Source: Desulfosalsimonas propionicica (GTDB lineage: Bacteria > Desulfobacterota > Desulfobacteria > Desulfobacterales > Desulfosalsimonadaceae). From it: 64,000 nt of DNA. The notes beneath the pieces are model-generated. The model did not search any database and was not told the origin of the DNA. It worked only from the letters and a program-made list of their open reading frames with translations. The DNA is taken from the NCBI RefSeq assembly GCF_013761005.1, contig NZ_JACDUS010000005.1, positions 155,377-219,376 on the forward strand, given 5' to 3'. A program made the position numbers and the translations under genes. Position 1 is the stretch's first letter, and each line of letters starts with the position of its first letter. Shown piece after piece: positions 1 to 8,682 of the stretch.

Positions 1-251
1 CAGAAGACACAGACGGCGGCGGAACCACATATGCCACAAGAAAATGGGCACCCGGCTCCATGGCCAACCAGGACGCGAATCAGCCCGTTTGCATTGCATT
101 GTCAACGGACCCCCCTGACCCGGATCCGGGGCAGGCCGTGGAGTGGCTGTCAGACGGCACCCAAACCGGCGACGCTGGCGATAAGATGATGAAGATCAAC
201 GTGGGCGGCACCGTCAAGACCATTACCCTGGTGGATTATAGCGCTCAGTAA
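1..251 (+). CDS. partial phage-type protein, C-terminal part
   Basis: The reading frame is open from the left edge (first full codon at position 3) and stops at 251, so this is the 3' end of a longer gene; the ATG at 60 is probably internal. About 82 residues are visible. The fragment is rich in Gly, Asp and Thr with a repeated Asp-Pro stretch and ends in a short beta-rich tail, which fits a virion or tail-associated protein, but no family can be named from this piece. The following genes are phage lysis genes in the same orientation, which is the main reason for calling it phage-derived. Confidence 0.5.
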   Translation, partial: EDTDGGGTTYATRKWAPGSMANQDANQPVCIALSTDPPDPDPGQAVEWLSDGTQTGDAGDKMMKINVGGTVKTITLVDYSAQ

Positions 252-325
252 ACCCCTGGCCAGGGTCCGCAGACCTGGTGACGCCGATTTTGTTTAACGA
301 ATCAACAACTGGAGAAAACGCTTGT

Positions 326-646
326 ATGCCTTTGACCGAGGAAGAAATCGGCCGGATCGTTAACGGAGTTGCCGAAAAACTGGAAATCAAGTGCCAGTGC
401 GGGCTTTCATCAGACGCCCGCAACGAAATGACCCACTTTTTCGGCATGGTCAAGGACATCGGAAACGGCCGATATGACCAGGGCATTGAGGTCATGCGCG
501 ACATGGGCAAGCGCTATAACCGCATGAGCCGGACCAGCGAGGCCCTGTCAAAAGCCCTTATGTGGCTGTTTCTGGCCTCCATGTTCTCCGGCGTTTTGTA
601 TGTGGGAAAAAAAGGCGTAGTGGCCATTATCAAGGCGGTGAAATAA
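326..646 (+). CDS. small phage membrane protein of unknown function
   Basis: A 106-residue protein. I chose the ATG at 326 because GGAG lies about 11 nt upstream; an in-frame GTG at 278 would add 16 residues. The N-terminal two thirds are soluble and charged with a Cys-x-Cys pair (KCQC), and the last about 30 residues form one hydrophobic segment followed by Lys residues, so it is probably a single-pass membrane protein. The stop codon TAA shares its last base with the ATG of the next gene (TAATG), so the two are translationally coupled. A role in lysis or superinfection is possible from position only. Confidence 0.6.
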   Translation: MPLTEEEIGRIVNGVAEKLEIKCQCGLSSDARNEMTHFFGMVKDIGNGRYDQGIEVMRDMGKRYNRMSRTSEALSKALMWLFLASMFSGVLYVGKKGVVAIIKAVK

Positions 647-1071
647 TGATTGAGGCGTATCTGCACCGTGACCCGTCAACAGCGCAGGGGACCCCCGGCG
701 TGCTGTCTGTGCCGGAAAAAGCCTTTGCCTGCTTTTCAATCGAATTGCCCTGGCGGGACAATCGCGTCAGCCTTTCCTGTATCCCTGCCGGCGAGTACCG
801 GTGCGAGCGGTATTTTTCCCATGCATTCAAGGAGTATCTGTATCGGATTTGCGATGTGCCGGGGCGCTCAGGGGTTGCAATTCATTCCGGCAACGTGGCC
901 GGAAACAAGGAAAAGGGATATAAGACGCATTCCCTGGGGTGCATTCTTTTGGGCAAACGACAGGGCCAGCTTTGGGGCCAGGACGCGGTGCTCCTGTCCC
1001 GGCTGACCGTGGGGGCGTTTTTTCGGCTCATGGACAGAAAGGATTTTAAACTGCATATACAGGAGGCATAA
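646..1071 (+). CDS. DUF5675 family protein, phage lysis-associated
   Basis: 141 residues. The sequence carries the DUF5675 pattern: an early 'F..IELPW' segment, 'IPAGEY', a 'VPGRSGVAIHSGN' block with conserved His, and a 'GCILLG' motif near residue 100. Proteins of this family are common next to holins in prophages and are suspected cell-wall enzymes, but I know of no settled activity. The start at 646 overlaps the previous stop by one base; an upstream in-frame ATG at 562 would overlap that gene deeply and is unlikely. The holin-like gene follows after 2 nt, supporting a lysis-cassette role. Confidence 0.75.
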   Translation: MIEAYLHRDPSTAQGTPGVLSVPEKAFACFSIELPWRDNRVSLSCIPAGEYRCERYFSHAFKEYLYRICDVPGRSGVAIHSGNVAGNKEKGYKTHSLGCILLGKRQGQLWGQDAVLLSRLTVGAFFRLMDRKDFKLHIQEA

Positions 1072-1073
1072 CA

Positions 1074-1631
1074 ATGGGTATTGCGGAAATTTTCGGCGCC
1101 ATATTCGGCGGTGGGGCCACAGGTCTTTTCGGCTCTTTGATCAATTCACTGGGCGATTATTTCAAGCAAAAGCAGGAATACCGCCACGAGGAGCGCATGG
1201 CCGAAATCGAAACCCGGCACCTGGAAATGGAGATCAACCGGGACGTGATTGTTGCAAAGCAGGAGGCCGCCGCCAAAATGGAGGTGGCTGCGGCCGACAC
1301 CCAGGCGGCCAGCTACCGGGCCGACTCCCGGAATTACCTGCCGGCCGAAGCAGTCAAGTCCAGCACAGCCATCGCCTGGATGATGGCGATCGTGGATTTT
1401 CTGCGCGGAGCGGTCCGGCCGGTGCTCACCCTGTATCTGTCCATCGTGGCTTACCTGCTTTACCTGCATACCAGCCAGGTCCTGGAAGCCTCCGGCACCG
1501 GCATGACCCCGGACCAGGCATACGAGCTGACCAAGATTATCATACTCGGTCTGCTTTACCTTACATTCACCGCAGTGGGCTGGTGGTTCGGTTCTCGAAG
1601 CAAGTTTGACAAAATGATGAAATCGCGTTGA
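1074..1631 (+). CDS. holin-like phage membrane protein
   Basis: 185 residues with a glycine-rich hydrophobic N-terminus (about residues 5-25), a long charged, probably coiled-coil segment (about 28-85), and two hydrophobic helices (about 105-130 and 150-172) followed by a basic tail. This hydrophobic/coiled/two-helix layout matches the three-transmembrane holin-like proteins of tailed phages that release endolysin through the inner membrane. AGGAGG lies just before the start at the end of the preceding gene. Followed by a strong terminator, so it is probably the last gene of the phage late operon. Holin function is inferred, not proven by a signature residue. Confidence 0.65.
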   Translation: MGIAEIFGAIFGGGATGLFGSLINSLGDYFKQKQEYRHEERMAEIETRHLEMEINRDVIVAKQEAAAKMEVAAADTQAASYRADSRNYLPAEAVKSSTAIAWMMAIVDFLRGAVRPVLTLYLSIVAYLLYLHTSQVLEASGTGMTPDQAYELTKIIILGLLYLTFTAVGWWFGSRSKFDKMMKSR

Positions 1632-1658
1632 TTTTCGCGGGTTTGGTCCCAATAAAAA

Positions 1659-1708
1659 AAACAGCCAAAAATGTCGTCACAATGTCGTCATTTTCGGCTG
1701 TTTTTTTA
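1659..1708 (+). terminator. rho-independent terminator of the phage operon
   Basis: Inverted repeat with arms AACAGCC..AAATG and CATTT..GGCTGTT, followed by seven T residues; an A-run precedes the left arm, so it can work in both directions. The loop carries a direct repeat of ATGTCGTCA. Confidence 0.85.
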
Positions 1709-1741
1709 TTTTATGAAAAAAGGATAACTACCTGATTTTAC

Positions 1742-1818
<77 letters not shown>

Positions 1819-1895
1819 GGGAAATTAAAAACAACTCTATAGCTGTGTTGCCGGAAGTTGTCAATGGATTTTTTATGGGCTTGGGGTCGGGGCCG

Positions 1896-2639
1896 TTATC
1901 TGCGGCGTTTTTCCCTGCGCTCCTGTTTCCAGGAGATCTGTTTTTTCTTTGCTTTGCCGGGTTTTTTGGGCTCCGGCGGGGCCGGGATGTCTCTGGGATC
2001 AACTGTGTAGGTGCCGGCCCGGGCCTTTTGCCGGTATTGCTCGGCGCTGTCTTTGGTTTTTTCCTGGTTTGCGGCTTCGGGCATTTTGGGCATGGCCGGG
2101 CCTGTAAAGGTTTCAGGGGGGAGGGCTTCGGCCAGATACAGGTGCTCGCCAAACCGGGTGAATTCAATTGCCCGGGCTGTGGTTTTGGTGGTGTGGATGG
2201 TGAGCACCACCGGCTGGTTGTCTTTTCGCCGACCCAGCTGTTCTGCGCTCTGGGGGTCGGCTGTGCACACCACCGGACTTTCTTTTGTCGCGCGCAGTCC
2301 CTTTTCTTTGACTGCAGGATAGGCTTTTTTGCGTATGGCGGTATACAGCAGCCTGGGCAAATCCGTGCAGGGCCGGACAGCCGGGAGCTGGTCCCGGTTT
2401 TTGGCCCGGATGCGGTTCTCTGTTATTTCCACTGGCGGATCCGGGTCCACGAGTAGCAGCTCATTGAAATGACTGCGGCGGATATGCCGCCACCCGTCGG
2501 TTTCCGAAAGGGCCTTGAGCAGTTCTTTTATGGTGACAAAGCCGTGCTTGTCCGGGATGAGGCCGAATTCGTCGGGTCGGCGCTCCAGGATATAGGCCAG
2601 GATTCGGGAAAAGGGCTGCAGCTGCTGTTTGGGAGTCAT
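1896..2639 (-). CDS. divergent KptA/Tpt1-like RNA 2'-phosphotransferase homolog
   Basis: About 247 residues. The N-terminal segment ('SRILAYILERRP..FGL..D..GFV.I..LL') aligns with the KptA/Tpt1 winged-helix start, and 'NRIRAK', 'VVCTAD' and 'QPVVL' correspond to later family blocks. KptA normally transfers a 2'-phosphate from RNA to NAD. Key residues look lost: the usual Arg-His pair in 'LRH.P' reads Glu-Arg here, the 'GHS' after 'IRA' is absent and 'LYHGT' reads 'LYTAI'. The last about 60 residues are a Lys/Arg/Pro-rich tail suggesting RNA binding. The start is uncertain: ATG at 2639 or TTG at 2669, neither with a good ribosome site. It lies between tRNA-Lys and hemL. Activity is doubtful. 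Confidence 0.55.
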   Translation of the reverse strand: MTPKQQLQPFSRILAYILERRPDEFGLIPDKHGFVTIKELLKALSETDGWRHIRRSHFNELLLVDPDPPVEITENRIRAKNRDQLPAVRPCTDLPRLLYTAIRKKAYPAVKEKGLRATKESPVVCTADPQSAEQLGRRKDNQPVVLTIHTTKTTARAIEFTRFGEHLYLAEALPPETFTGPAMPKMPEAANQEKTKDSAEQYRQKARAGTYTVDPRDIPAPPEPKKPGKAKKKQISWKQERREKRRR

Positions 2640-2806
2640 GGCTTCATGGGGCAAAGATTGTTTGTACAAAAGCGTGCAAATCAGCTCCTGATTCTTTTGC
2701 TGCGGTGCTTGACCGGTATGCCGGTCTTTGTTATTATTTGTACCTTTAAAAATGCAGCCGTGTCAACCGGATTTAAGCGGCTGCCGGTTATGTAAAAGGG
2801 GGATAA

Positions 2807-4093
2807 ATGAAATCAGATCCAAGATCCTATCGGTTGTTCCAGCGGGCCCGGGAAGTGATCCCCGGCGGGGTCAACAGTCCGGTGCGCGCCGGCAAGGCCG
2901 TGGCCCAGGACCCGCTGTTTATCGAAAAAGGCGACGGCTGTCGGATTTATGACGTGGAGGGCAGCGAATATATCGATTATGTCTGCTCCTGGGGGCCGCT
3001 GATTCTGGGCCACCGGCACCCGGAGGTGATCAAGGCGGTCCAGGACGTGCTCGCCCGCGGGGTGAGCTTTGGCGCGCCCGTGGATCTGGAGGTGGAACTG
3101 GCGGAAATGATCGTGGAAGCCGTGGATGCCGTGGAAATGGTGCGCATGGTCAATTCCGGCACAGAGGCCACAATGAGCGCGGTGCGGGCGTCCCGGGCCT
3201 ATACCGGCCGGGATTTGATCGTAAAATTCGACGGCTGCTACCACGGCCATGCCGATCATCTGCTGGTGGCTGCGGGCTCGGGCGTGGCCACCTTAAATAT
3301 CCCGGGCAGCCCCGGGGTGCCGGATGCGGTTGTGGCCCACACCCTGTCTCTGCCCTACAATGACATTGGCGCGTTTGAATCCCTGATGAAGGAAAAGGGC
3401 GATCAAATTGCCGCTGTGATTGTCGAACCCGTGGCCGGCAACATGGGCATGGTCGCCCCGGAGCCGGGATTTCTGGAAGCCCTTCGCAGGGAAACCGAAA
3501 AATGCGGGGCTGTTTTGATCTTTGATGAGGTCATGTGCGGATTTCGGGTGGCCTGGGGCGGGGCCCAGCGGCTTTACGGGGTCAATGCCGATCTGACCTG
3601 TTTTGGCAAGATCGTGGGCGGTGGCATGCCCGTGGGCGCATATGGCGGTAAAAAAGAAATCATGGAGCAGATCGCCCCCCAGGGGCCGGTCTACCAGGCA
3701 GGCACCCTGTCGGGCAATCCCCTGGCCATGGCAGCGGGCATTGCCACCTTAAAGCAGCTGCAAAAACCCGGGTTTTACCAGGCTTTGGAGGAAAATTCCG
3801 CCCGGCTGGCAGAAGGCCTGGGACGCATTGCCCAGCGGATGGGGGTTGAGGTGACCTTAAACCGGGTGGGCTCCATGATGGGCATGTTTTTCACCCCCGG
3901 GCCGGTTCGCAATTTCGAGGAAGCCAAAACGTCTGACACAGACCGCTTTGCCGCCTACTACCGGGCCATGCTGGAAAAGGGCATTTACCTGGCGCCTTCC
4001 CAGTTCGAGGCGGTGTTTTTGTCAGCCGCCCATGAAACCGCTGATATCGATACCACCTTGGCGGCCGCAGAAGCCGTCATGGCCGGGCTATAA
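2807..4093 (+). CDS. hemL: glutamate-1-semialdehyde 2,1-aminomutase
   Basis: 428 residues, full family length. Converts glutamate-1-semialdehyde to 5-aminolevulinate in the C5 route to heme, siroheme and corrinoids, using pyridoxal phosphate in the cytosol. Visible features are the N-terminal '[10 protein letters not shown]' block, '[12 protein letters not shown]', 'FDEVM.GFR' and the PLP lysine at about residue 268 in '[10 protein letters not shown]'. A run of Gs (AAAAGGGGG) precedes the ATG. It is followed after 14 nt by mpl on the same strand, probably one transcript. A siroheme and corrinoid need fits an anaerobic sulfate reducer. Confidence 0.97.
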   Translation: MKSDPRSYRLFQRAREVIPGGVNSPVRAGKAVAQDPLFIEKGDGCRIYDVEGSEYIDYVCSWGPLILGHRHPEVIKAVQDVLARGVSFGAPVDLEVELAEMIVEAVDAVEMVRMVNSGTEATMSAVRASRAYTGRDLIVKFDGCYHGHADHLLVAAGSGVATLNIPGSPGVPDAVVAHTLSLPYNDIGAFESLMKEKGDQIAAVIVEPVAGNMGMVAPEPGFLEALRRETEKCGAVLIFDEVMCGFRVAWGGAQRLYGVNADLTCFGKIVGGGMPVGAYGGKKEIMEQIAPQGPVYQAGTLSGNPLAMAAGIATLKQLQKPGFYQALEENSARLAEGLGRIAQRMGVEVTLNRVGSMMGMFFTPGPVRNFEEAKTSDTDRFAAYYRAMLEKGIYLAPSQFEAVFLSAAHETADIDTTLAAAEAVMAGL

Positions 4094-4107
4094 AAAGAGA
4101 TGGCCTC

Positions 4108-5550
4108 TTGAAAAATCCACCCGGCATATCCCCGGGGGTAGGCACCGTGCATTTGATTGCCGTGTGCGGAACCGGCATGGGTGCACTGGCCGCGGCGTTA
4201 AAGGAAATGGGTTATGCGGTCACAGGCTCGGATGCCAACGTGTATCCGCCCATGAGCACGTTTTTGGCTGAGCGCGGCATTGTGGTCAACCAGGGGTTTT
4301 GCGCATCGCACCTGGCCTATGGCCCGGATCTGGTCATTGTGGGCAATGCGGTGAAAAAGGACAATCCAGAAGCGGTATACGCACTTGAAGCCGGGTTGCC
4401 ATATTGCTCCATGCCCCAGGCGGTCAATCATTTTCTGGCAGGCGAGCGGCAGACCGTGGTGGTCTGCGGCACCCACGGCAAGACCACCACCGCCTCCATG
4501 GCGGCATGGCTGCTGGCTTCGGCCGGGTGCGACCCGTCCTTTATGATCGGCGGGATTGTCAGCAATTTTTCCTCCAATTACAGGGTGGGAAAGGGGCCTT
4601 ACATGGTCATTGAAGGCGATGAGTATGACACGGCCTTTTTTGACAAGGGGGCCAAGCTTTTGCACTACCGGCCGGATGTTGTGATCTGGACCGGCGCGGA
4701 ATTTGATCACGCGGATATTTTTGATGACATTGAACAGATCCGTTCGGTGTTTCGCGCTTATTTTTTACAAATGCGGCCGGACCAGACCCTGGTGGCCTAT
4801 GGGGCGGATGCTGCAGCAGACCGGCTTTTGGCCGGCCTGGGCTGCCGGGTGCAGACCTACGGTATCCGGGCCGAGGACCACTGGCGCATTGCGGTGGAAA
4901 GCACCGCGCCTGGAAAAAACGCTTTTTCCCTGTTTTGCCGGGAAAAAAGGTTCGGCCGTTTTGAAATGGCTCCGGCTGGTGCCCATAACCGCTTAAATGC
5001 CGGGGCTGCCGTGGCTGCTGCAGCAAGTTTGGGCCTGTCTGCCGCGCAGATATCCGAGGGCCTGCAAAGTTTTACCGGGGTCCGGCGCCGCCAGGAGGTC
5101 CGGGGAGAGGCCGGCGGGGTTACCGTGATTGACGATTTTGCCCATCACCCCACGGCCGTGCGTGAAACCATTGCCGCAATCCGCTCGGCCTATCCCCGCA
5201 GCCGTCTGATTGCTGTGTTTGAGCCCCGGACCAACACAAGCATGCGAAAAGTGTTTCAGCAGGTCTATCCGGATTGCTTTGATAACGCGGATTTGCTCTG
5301 CATCCGCAAGGCCTCCCTTCTCCACAAGGTGCCCGGGGACCAGCGGTTCTCATCTTCGCACCTGGCAGCCGACCTGCGGAAAAAAGGCAAAGATGCCCAT
5401 TGTTTTGACGATACTGGAAAGATCGTGGATTTTGTGGCAGATACGGCCAAAGCCGGGGACGTGGTGCTGGTGATGTCAAACGGCGGGTTTGACAACATTC
5501 ATGAAAGACTGCTGGAGGCCTTGAAGCATCCGCCGGAACCGGGCCTGTAA
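4108..5550 (+). CDS. mpl: UDP-MurNAc:L-alanyl-gamma-D-glutamyl-meso-DAP ligase
   Basis: 480 residues from TTG 4108. Mpl reattaches recycled murein tripeptide to UDP-N-acetylmuramic acid. The protein shows the Mur-ligase order: an N-terminal Rossmann block ('HLIAVCGTGMGALA'), the ATP loop 'GTHGKTTTAS' near residue 120, 'EGDEYDTAFFD' typical of Mpl rather than MurC, and a C-terminal 'VIDDFAHHPTAV' segment. The start is open: a GTG at 4147 has a better G-rich ribosome site (GGGGGTAGG, 8 nt) and would match the usual Mpl N-terminus; the TTG adds 13 residues. Located directly after hemL. No other recycling genes are nearby. Confidence 0.93.
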   Translation: MKNPPGISPGVGTVHLIAVCGTGMGALAAALKEMGYAVTGSDANVYPPMSTFLAERGIVVNQGFCASHLAYGPDLVIVGNAVKKDNPEAVYALEAGLPYCSMPQAVNHFLAGERQTVVVCGTHGKTTTASMAAWLLASAGCDPSFMIGGIVSNFSSNYRVGKGPYMVIEGDEYDTAFFDKGAKLLHYRPDVVIWTGAEFDHADIFDDIEQIRSVFRAYFLQMRPDQTLVAYGADAAADRLLAGLGCRVQTYGIRAEDHWRIAVESTAPGKNAFSLFCREKRFGRFEMAPAGAHNRLNAGAAVAAAASLGLSAAQISEGLQSFTGVRRRQEVRGEAGGVTVIDDFAHHPTAVRETIAAIRSAYPRSRLIAVFEPRTNTSMRKVFQQVYPDCFDNADLLCIRKASLLHKVPGDQRFSSSHLAADLRKKGKDAHCFDDTGKIVDFVADTAKAGDVVLVMSNGGFDNIHERLLEALKHPPEPGL

Positions 5551-5581
5551 AAAGCGCCCGGCACCGGCAGATGCAGGGGGG

Positions 5582-7330
5582 TTATTCGGATTTCTGGTCC
5601 ATTTCCTCGTCGCGCAGGACCCGGCGGAGGACCTTGCCCACCGGAGATACCGGAATGTCGTCTCTGAAATCGATGAATTTTGGGCGTTTGTAGCCGGCCA
5701 TGTTCTGCTTGCAGAAGTCCCGGATTTCCTGCTCGGAGACCTGCTCTCCTGGCTTGACCTGGATAAATGCCTTGACTGCTTCGCCGCTTTTGTCATCCGG
5801 CACGCCCACCACAGCCACCAGCTGCACCTTGGGATGCTGGTAAAGGATGTCTTCGATGTCCCTGGGATAGACGTTGAACCCACCCACCAGGATCATGTCT
5901 TTTTTGCGGTCCGTGATCACGATGAACCCGTTTTCATCGATATGGGCAATATCGCCGGTGAGAAAGTAGCGCCGGCCATTGAGCTGCCGGAAAACAGCCT
6001 GGTTTTCCTCGGGCCGGTTCCAGTAGCCCTGCATGACCTGGGGGCCGGACACGGCCAGTTCGCCGTCTTCACCCTGGGGCAGTTCGCTCTGGCCGATTTC
6101 CAGGTCCACGATTTTAATGTCGGTGCCGGGCAGCGGCAAGCCGATGGTGCCGATTTTGCGGGCATCCCGGTCCGTGGGGTTGGAGGAGACCACGGGTGCG
6201 GTCTCGCTGAGTCCATAACCCTCAAATATCACCGCACCGGTTTTGGCCTCAAACTGCTTGCAGACTTCCGGGGGAAGGGGGGCGCCGCCGGAAAAGCATC
6301 CCATCAGGGATGTGAGATCGTATTTGTCAATATCCGGATGATTGGTAAAGGCCACAAAGATGGTGGGCACTGCGGGCATGACAGTGGCCTTGTATTTCTG
6401 GACGGCTTTTAATACTTCGGAAAAAGGCGGGTTACCGGCCCGGGGATCGGGCACGCAGATCATTTTGCTGCCTGACCCGGCTGCCGAGAGCATGCACACA
6501 GTCAGCCCAAAGCTGTGATACCACGGAAGCACTCCCAGGTAAGTGTGGAATCCGCCTTTGCGCAGTTTTTCAGGCTTGCCGCCCTTTTCGTGCACCAGCC
6601 GTCCCCATTCCTCCAGGGCCTTGAGGTCATAGTAGAAATTGACATGGGTCAGGGCCGCGCCCTTGGGCTTGCCCGTGGTGCCGCCGGTATAGATGATCAG
6701 GGCCAGGTCCTCGGCCGGGTCGATGCTGACCTGCGGGGGTTCGGGTCTGGCTGCGGCCACGATGTCGTCGAAACTGTGATGGGAGGGATCATGGCTTTCG
6801 GCCTGGGGGATCTTTTTGAGCAAGGAGCCCAGAATGGCCTTTACCTTGGGCAGATACGACTTGATATTGCAGTAGACAACGTTTTCCACGCTGGTGTTTT
6901 TTACTGCTTCCATGGCCGTGGGATAAAATTGCGGATGATCCATGCAAAAGACCATTCTCGCCCCGGAATCATTTAATTGGTAGTTGAGCTCGGATGCCGT
7001 GTACAGGGGGTTGCAGGTCACGCAAACGCCGCCGGCCTTCAGGATGCCATGGAAAATGGCCGGGTATTGGGGGAGATTGGGCAGAAAGATCGCTACCCGG
7101 TCTCCTTTTCGGATGCCTGCGGATGCAAGAAAATTGGCGATTCGGTCGGCGGTGTCTTTGACCTGGGCATAGGTGCGGGTGCCGTCGTTGAAGATGGTGT
7201 AAACCTGGTTCGGGTAATCCCTTGCTGCTTCGTCGATTACGTTGAAAAGCGGTTTTTCGTATTCCGAGGTATCGACGTCTGCGGCGACGCCTTCGGGCCA
7301 GCGGTCAGTGGGCCAGGATGTGGCAACCAT
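5582..7330 (-). CDS. fadD: long-chain acyl-CoA synthetase (FadD-like)
   Basis: 582 residues. Activates fatty acids to acyl-CoA through an acyl-adenylate. Visible motifs are the AMP-binding loop 'YTGGTTGKPKG' (about residues 214-224), 'EGYGLSETAP', 'TGDIAHIDENG' and the FACS-like C-terminal block 'DRKKDMILVGGFNVYP' with the conserved 'GKVLRR' lysine near the end. The ATG at 7330 has GAAGGAG at proper distance; the upstream in-frame extension lacks a ribosome site. It ends 31 nt from the convergent mpl stop. The enoyl-CoA hydratase gene shortly upstream on the same strand suggests a fatty-acid degradation context. Confidence 0.93.
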   Translation of the reverse strand: MVATSWPTDRWPEGVAADVDTSEYEKPLFNVIDEAARDYPNQVYTIFNDGTRTYAQVKDTADRIANFLASAGIRKGDRVAIFLPNLPQYPAIFHGILKAGGVCVTCNPLYTASELNYQLNDSGARMVFCMDHPQFYPTAMEAVKNTSVENVVYCNIKSYLPKVKAILGSLLKKIPQAESHDPSHHSFDDIVAAARPEPPQVSIDPAEDLALIIYTGGTTGKPKGAALTHVNFYYDLKALEEWGRLVHEKGGKPEKLRKGGFHTYLGVLPWYHSFGLTVCMLSAAGSGSKMICVPDPRAGNPPFSEVLKAVQKYKATVMPAVPTIFVAFTNHPDIDKYDLTSLMGCFSGGAPLPPEVCKQFEAKTGAVIFEGYGLSETAPVVSSNPTDRDARKIGTIGLPLPGTDIKIVDLEIGQSELPQGEDGELAVSGPQVMQGYWNRPEENQAVFRQLNGRRYFLTGDIAHIDENGFIVITDRKKDMILVGGFNVYPRDIEDILYQHPKVQLVAVVGVPDDKSGEAVKAFIQVKPGEQVSEQEIRDFCKQNMAGYKRPKFIDFRDDIPVSPVGKVLRRVLRDEEMDQKSE

Positions 7331-7426
7331 GGCAACTCCTTCTTGTGATAATGGGTTGTGGGTTGGCAAAGAAGACTTTTCAGGCAAGAAAACAAAAGTT
7401 AAAATAGCACACAAATTTCCGGTTTG

Positions 7427-7729
7427 TCAAAGAAAACCCGCGTGTCTATGGCTTTCTTTGATGTGGCGGATAAAATCATCGGCCTGGCTTTCATCAGTAA
7501 TAATCCAGACAGGCAGGCGGGCAAACGGTTCCAGTTCGGCACAGGCGCTCTGACAGCCTTCCACGGCCAGGACCATGGCAATATCCGGGTGATCCGCGGG
7601 CAGAAATTCGGCTAAACCGTTCAGTTCTTTTTGTATCCGGGCAACCAGGGCCACCCGGTCATAATCAGGCTGGCAGCCACCGCAGTACTTGAGCCCGATT
7701 TTTAAGGGGTGGGTCAGCGGTTCGCTCAT
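7427..7729 (-). CDS. small CGGC-motif protein of unknown function
   Basis: 100 residues. The N-terminus has 'KYCGGCQPDYDR' (about residues 14-25) and a second cysteine-bearing block 'VEGCQSACAEL' near residue 60. The paired CxxC/CxxxC layout suggests a metal- or Fe-S-binding or thiol-redox protein; the family occurs widely in sulfate reducers but I cannot name a function. It starts 12 nt after the stop of the enoyl-CoA hydratase gene on the same strand and precedes fadD, so it may be carried on the same transcript. Confidence 0.65.
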   Translation of the reverse strand: MSEPLTHPLKIGLKYCGGCQPDYDRVALVARIQKELNGLAEFLPADHPDIAMVLAVEGCQSACAELEPFARLPVWIITDESQADDFIRHIKESHRHAGFL

Positions 7730-7741
7730 TTTTCCGGGATG

Positions 7742-8509
7742 CTATTGTTTTCGCCTGGCGGCCAGTTGTGCCTGCAAATCGTCGATGCGGCGGTGATTGT
7801 CTTCGGAGCCGATATAGGAACGGAAAAGCCATTCCTGGATTTGCATGGCCCCGTCCAGATTCTGGTCTGCAACCAGATGGCTGAGCTGCTTGGTTTCCCG
7901 GAGGCACTGCTGGTCGTATCCGGCCATGTTTTGGGCGATTTCGGCAACCGAAGACAAAAGCTCGCCCTCGGCAAACACCCGGCTCACGTATCCCATTTTT
8001 TCGGCTTCATCCGCGTCATAGATGCGGCCGGTCAACGCCACTTCCCTGGCCCGGCCCATGCCGATGATTCGCCACAGCGGATCCATGATGGGGGTAAGGG
8101 AAAGGGCGATTTCCTTCTGTCCGAATTTGGCCCGCGTGGAGGCATACCGGATATCGCACATCATGGTCAGATCAAAGCCGCCGGCAATGGCCGGCCCGCC
8201 CACTGCGCAGATCACCGGCCGGGGACAGAACAAAATGGCGCGGTAGGCCTGGTGGAAAAGGCGGATATAGGCTTCATTGGAGACTTTTTCAAGCTGGCGG
8301 ATTTCGCCTAAATCAAAGCCTGCCGAAAAATAGCGCTCCCCGCCGGTAAAAACGATCACGTTGACATCTGGATCAGTGCCGAGTTGGGTAAAAAGTGCCC
8401 GGATTTCCTCAAGCACGTCAGGCGACAGGCTGTTTCCCTTGTCCGGGCGGTTGAGGGTGACTGTGGCAACCTTTCCGGCTATGTCCTTTATAAGGTAATT
8501 GTATGGCAT
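7742..8509 (-). CDS. enoyl-CoA hydratase/isomerase family protein
   Basis: 255 residues, typical crotonase length. Members hydrate 2-enoyl-CoA or catalyse related CoA-ester chemistry. Visible are 'VTLNRPDKGNSLS', the oxyanion-hole segment 'RYFSAGFDLGEI' and 'GGPAIAGGFDLTMMCDIR'. In place of the usual catalytic Glu segment the protein reads 'ARAKFGQKEIALSLTPIMDPLWRIIG', so the exact reaction is uncertain (hydratase, isomerase or hydrolase). The ATG at 8509 follows GGAG by 6 nt; the longer frame to 8533 lacks a site. Same strand as the CGGC protein and fadD. Confidence 0.88.
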   Translation of the reverse strand: MPYNYLIKDIAGKVATVTLNRPDKGNSLSPDVLEEIRALFTQLGTDPDVNVIVFTGGERYFSAGFDLGEIRQLEKVSNEAYIRLFHQAYRAILFCPRPVICAVGGPAIAGGFDLTMMCDIRYASTRAKFGQKEIALSLTPIMDPLWRIIGMGRAREVALTGRIYDADEAEKMGYVSRVFAEGELLSSVAEIAQNMAGYDQQCLRETKQLSHLVADQNLDGAMQIQEWLFRSYIGSEDNHRRIDDLQAQLAARRKQ

Positions 8510-8595
8510 TTCGCGTCTCCGTTGCTTGGTCAAAAGGCGGGTGCTGTTGTCAGTGGTTTATCCATTGCATGAATCTGTGATGGTGTCAAGCCGGA

Positions 8596-8657
8596 GGCAT
8601 AGACAAAAAAGGCCCGGCTGCATCCTGGGATGCAGCCGGGCCTTTTTTGTCTATGCC
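8596..8657 (-). terminator. bidirectional terminator inside a 30-bp perfect palindrome
   Basis: The arms at 8596-8625 and 8628-8657 are exact reverse complements over 30 bp around a 2-nt centre. The core stem is GGCCCGGCTGCATCC flanked by A-run and T-run, which is a strong two-way terminator. It lies just after the stop of the DUF4168 gene. Confidence 0.9.
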
Positions 8658-8682
8658 AATGCAAAGAATCGGAGCGGCCGGG

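Larger units (their letters stand above)
1..1741. mobile_element. right end of a prophage, next to tRNA-Lys
   Basis: Four small plus-strand genes with phage lysis-module character (a DUF5675-type protein, a holin-like membrane protein and two small phage-style ORFs) end at a strong terminator and directly abut the 3' end of a tRNA gene. A tRNA 3' end is a classic phage attachment site. The rest of the phage, its integrase and the second att copy would lie left of the window, so the boundary is inferred from context only. Confidence 0.6.

Noticed and set aside
1671..1695. Short direct repeat ATGTCGTCA as a CRISPR or att core
   Set aside because: Only two copies, inside a terminator loop; nothing else supports either reading.
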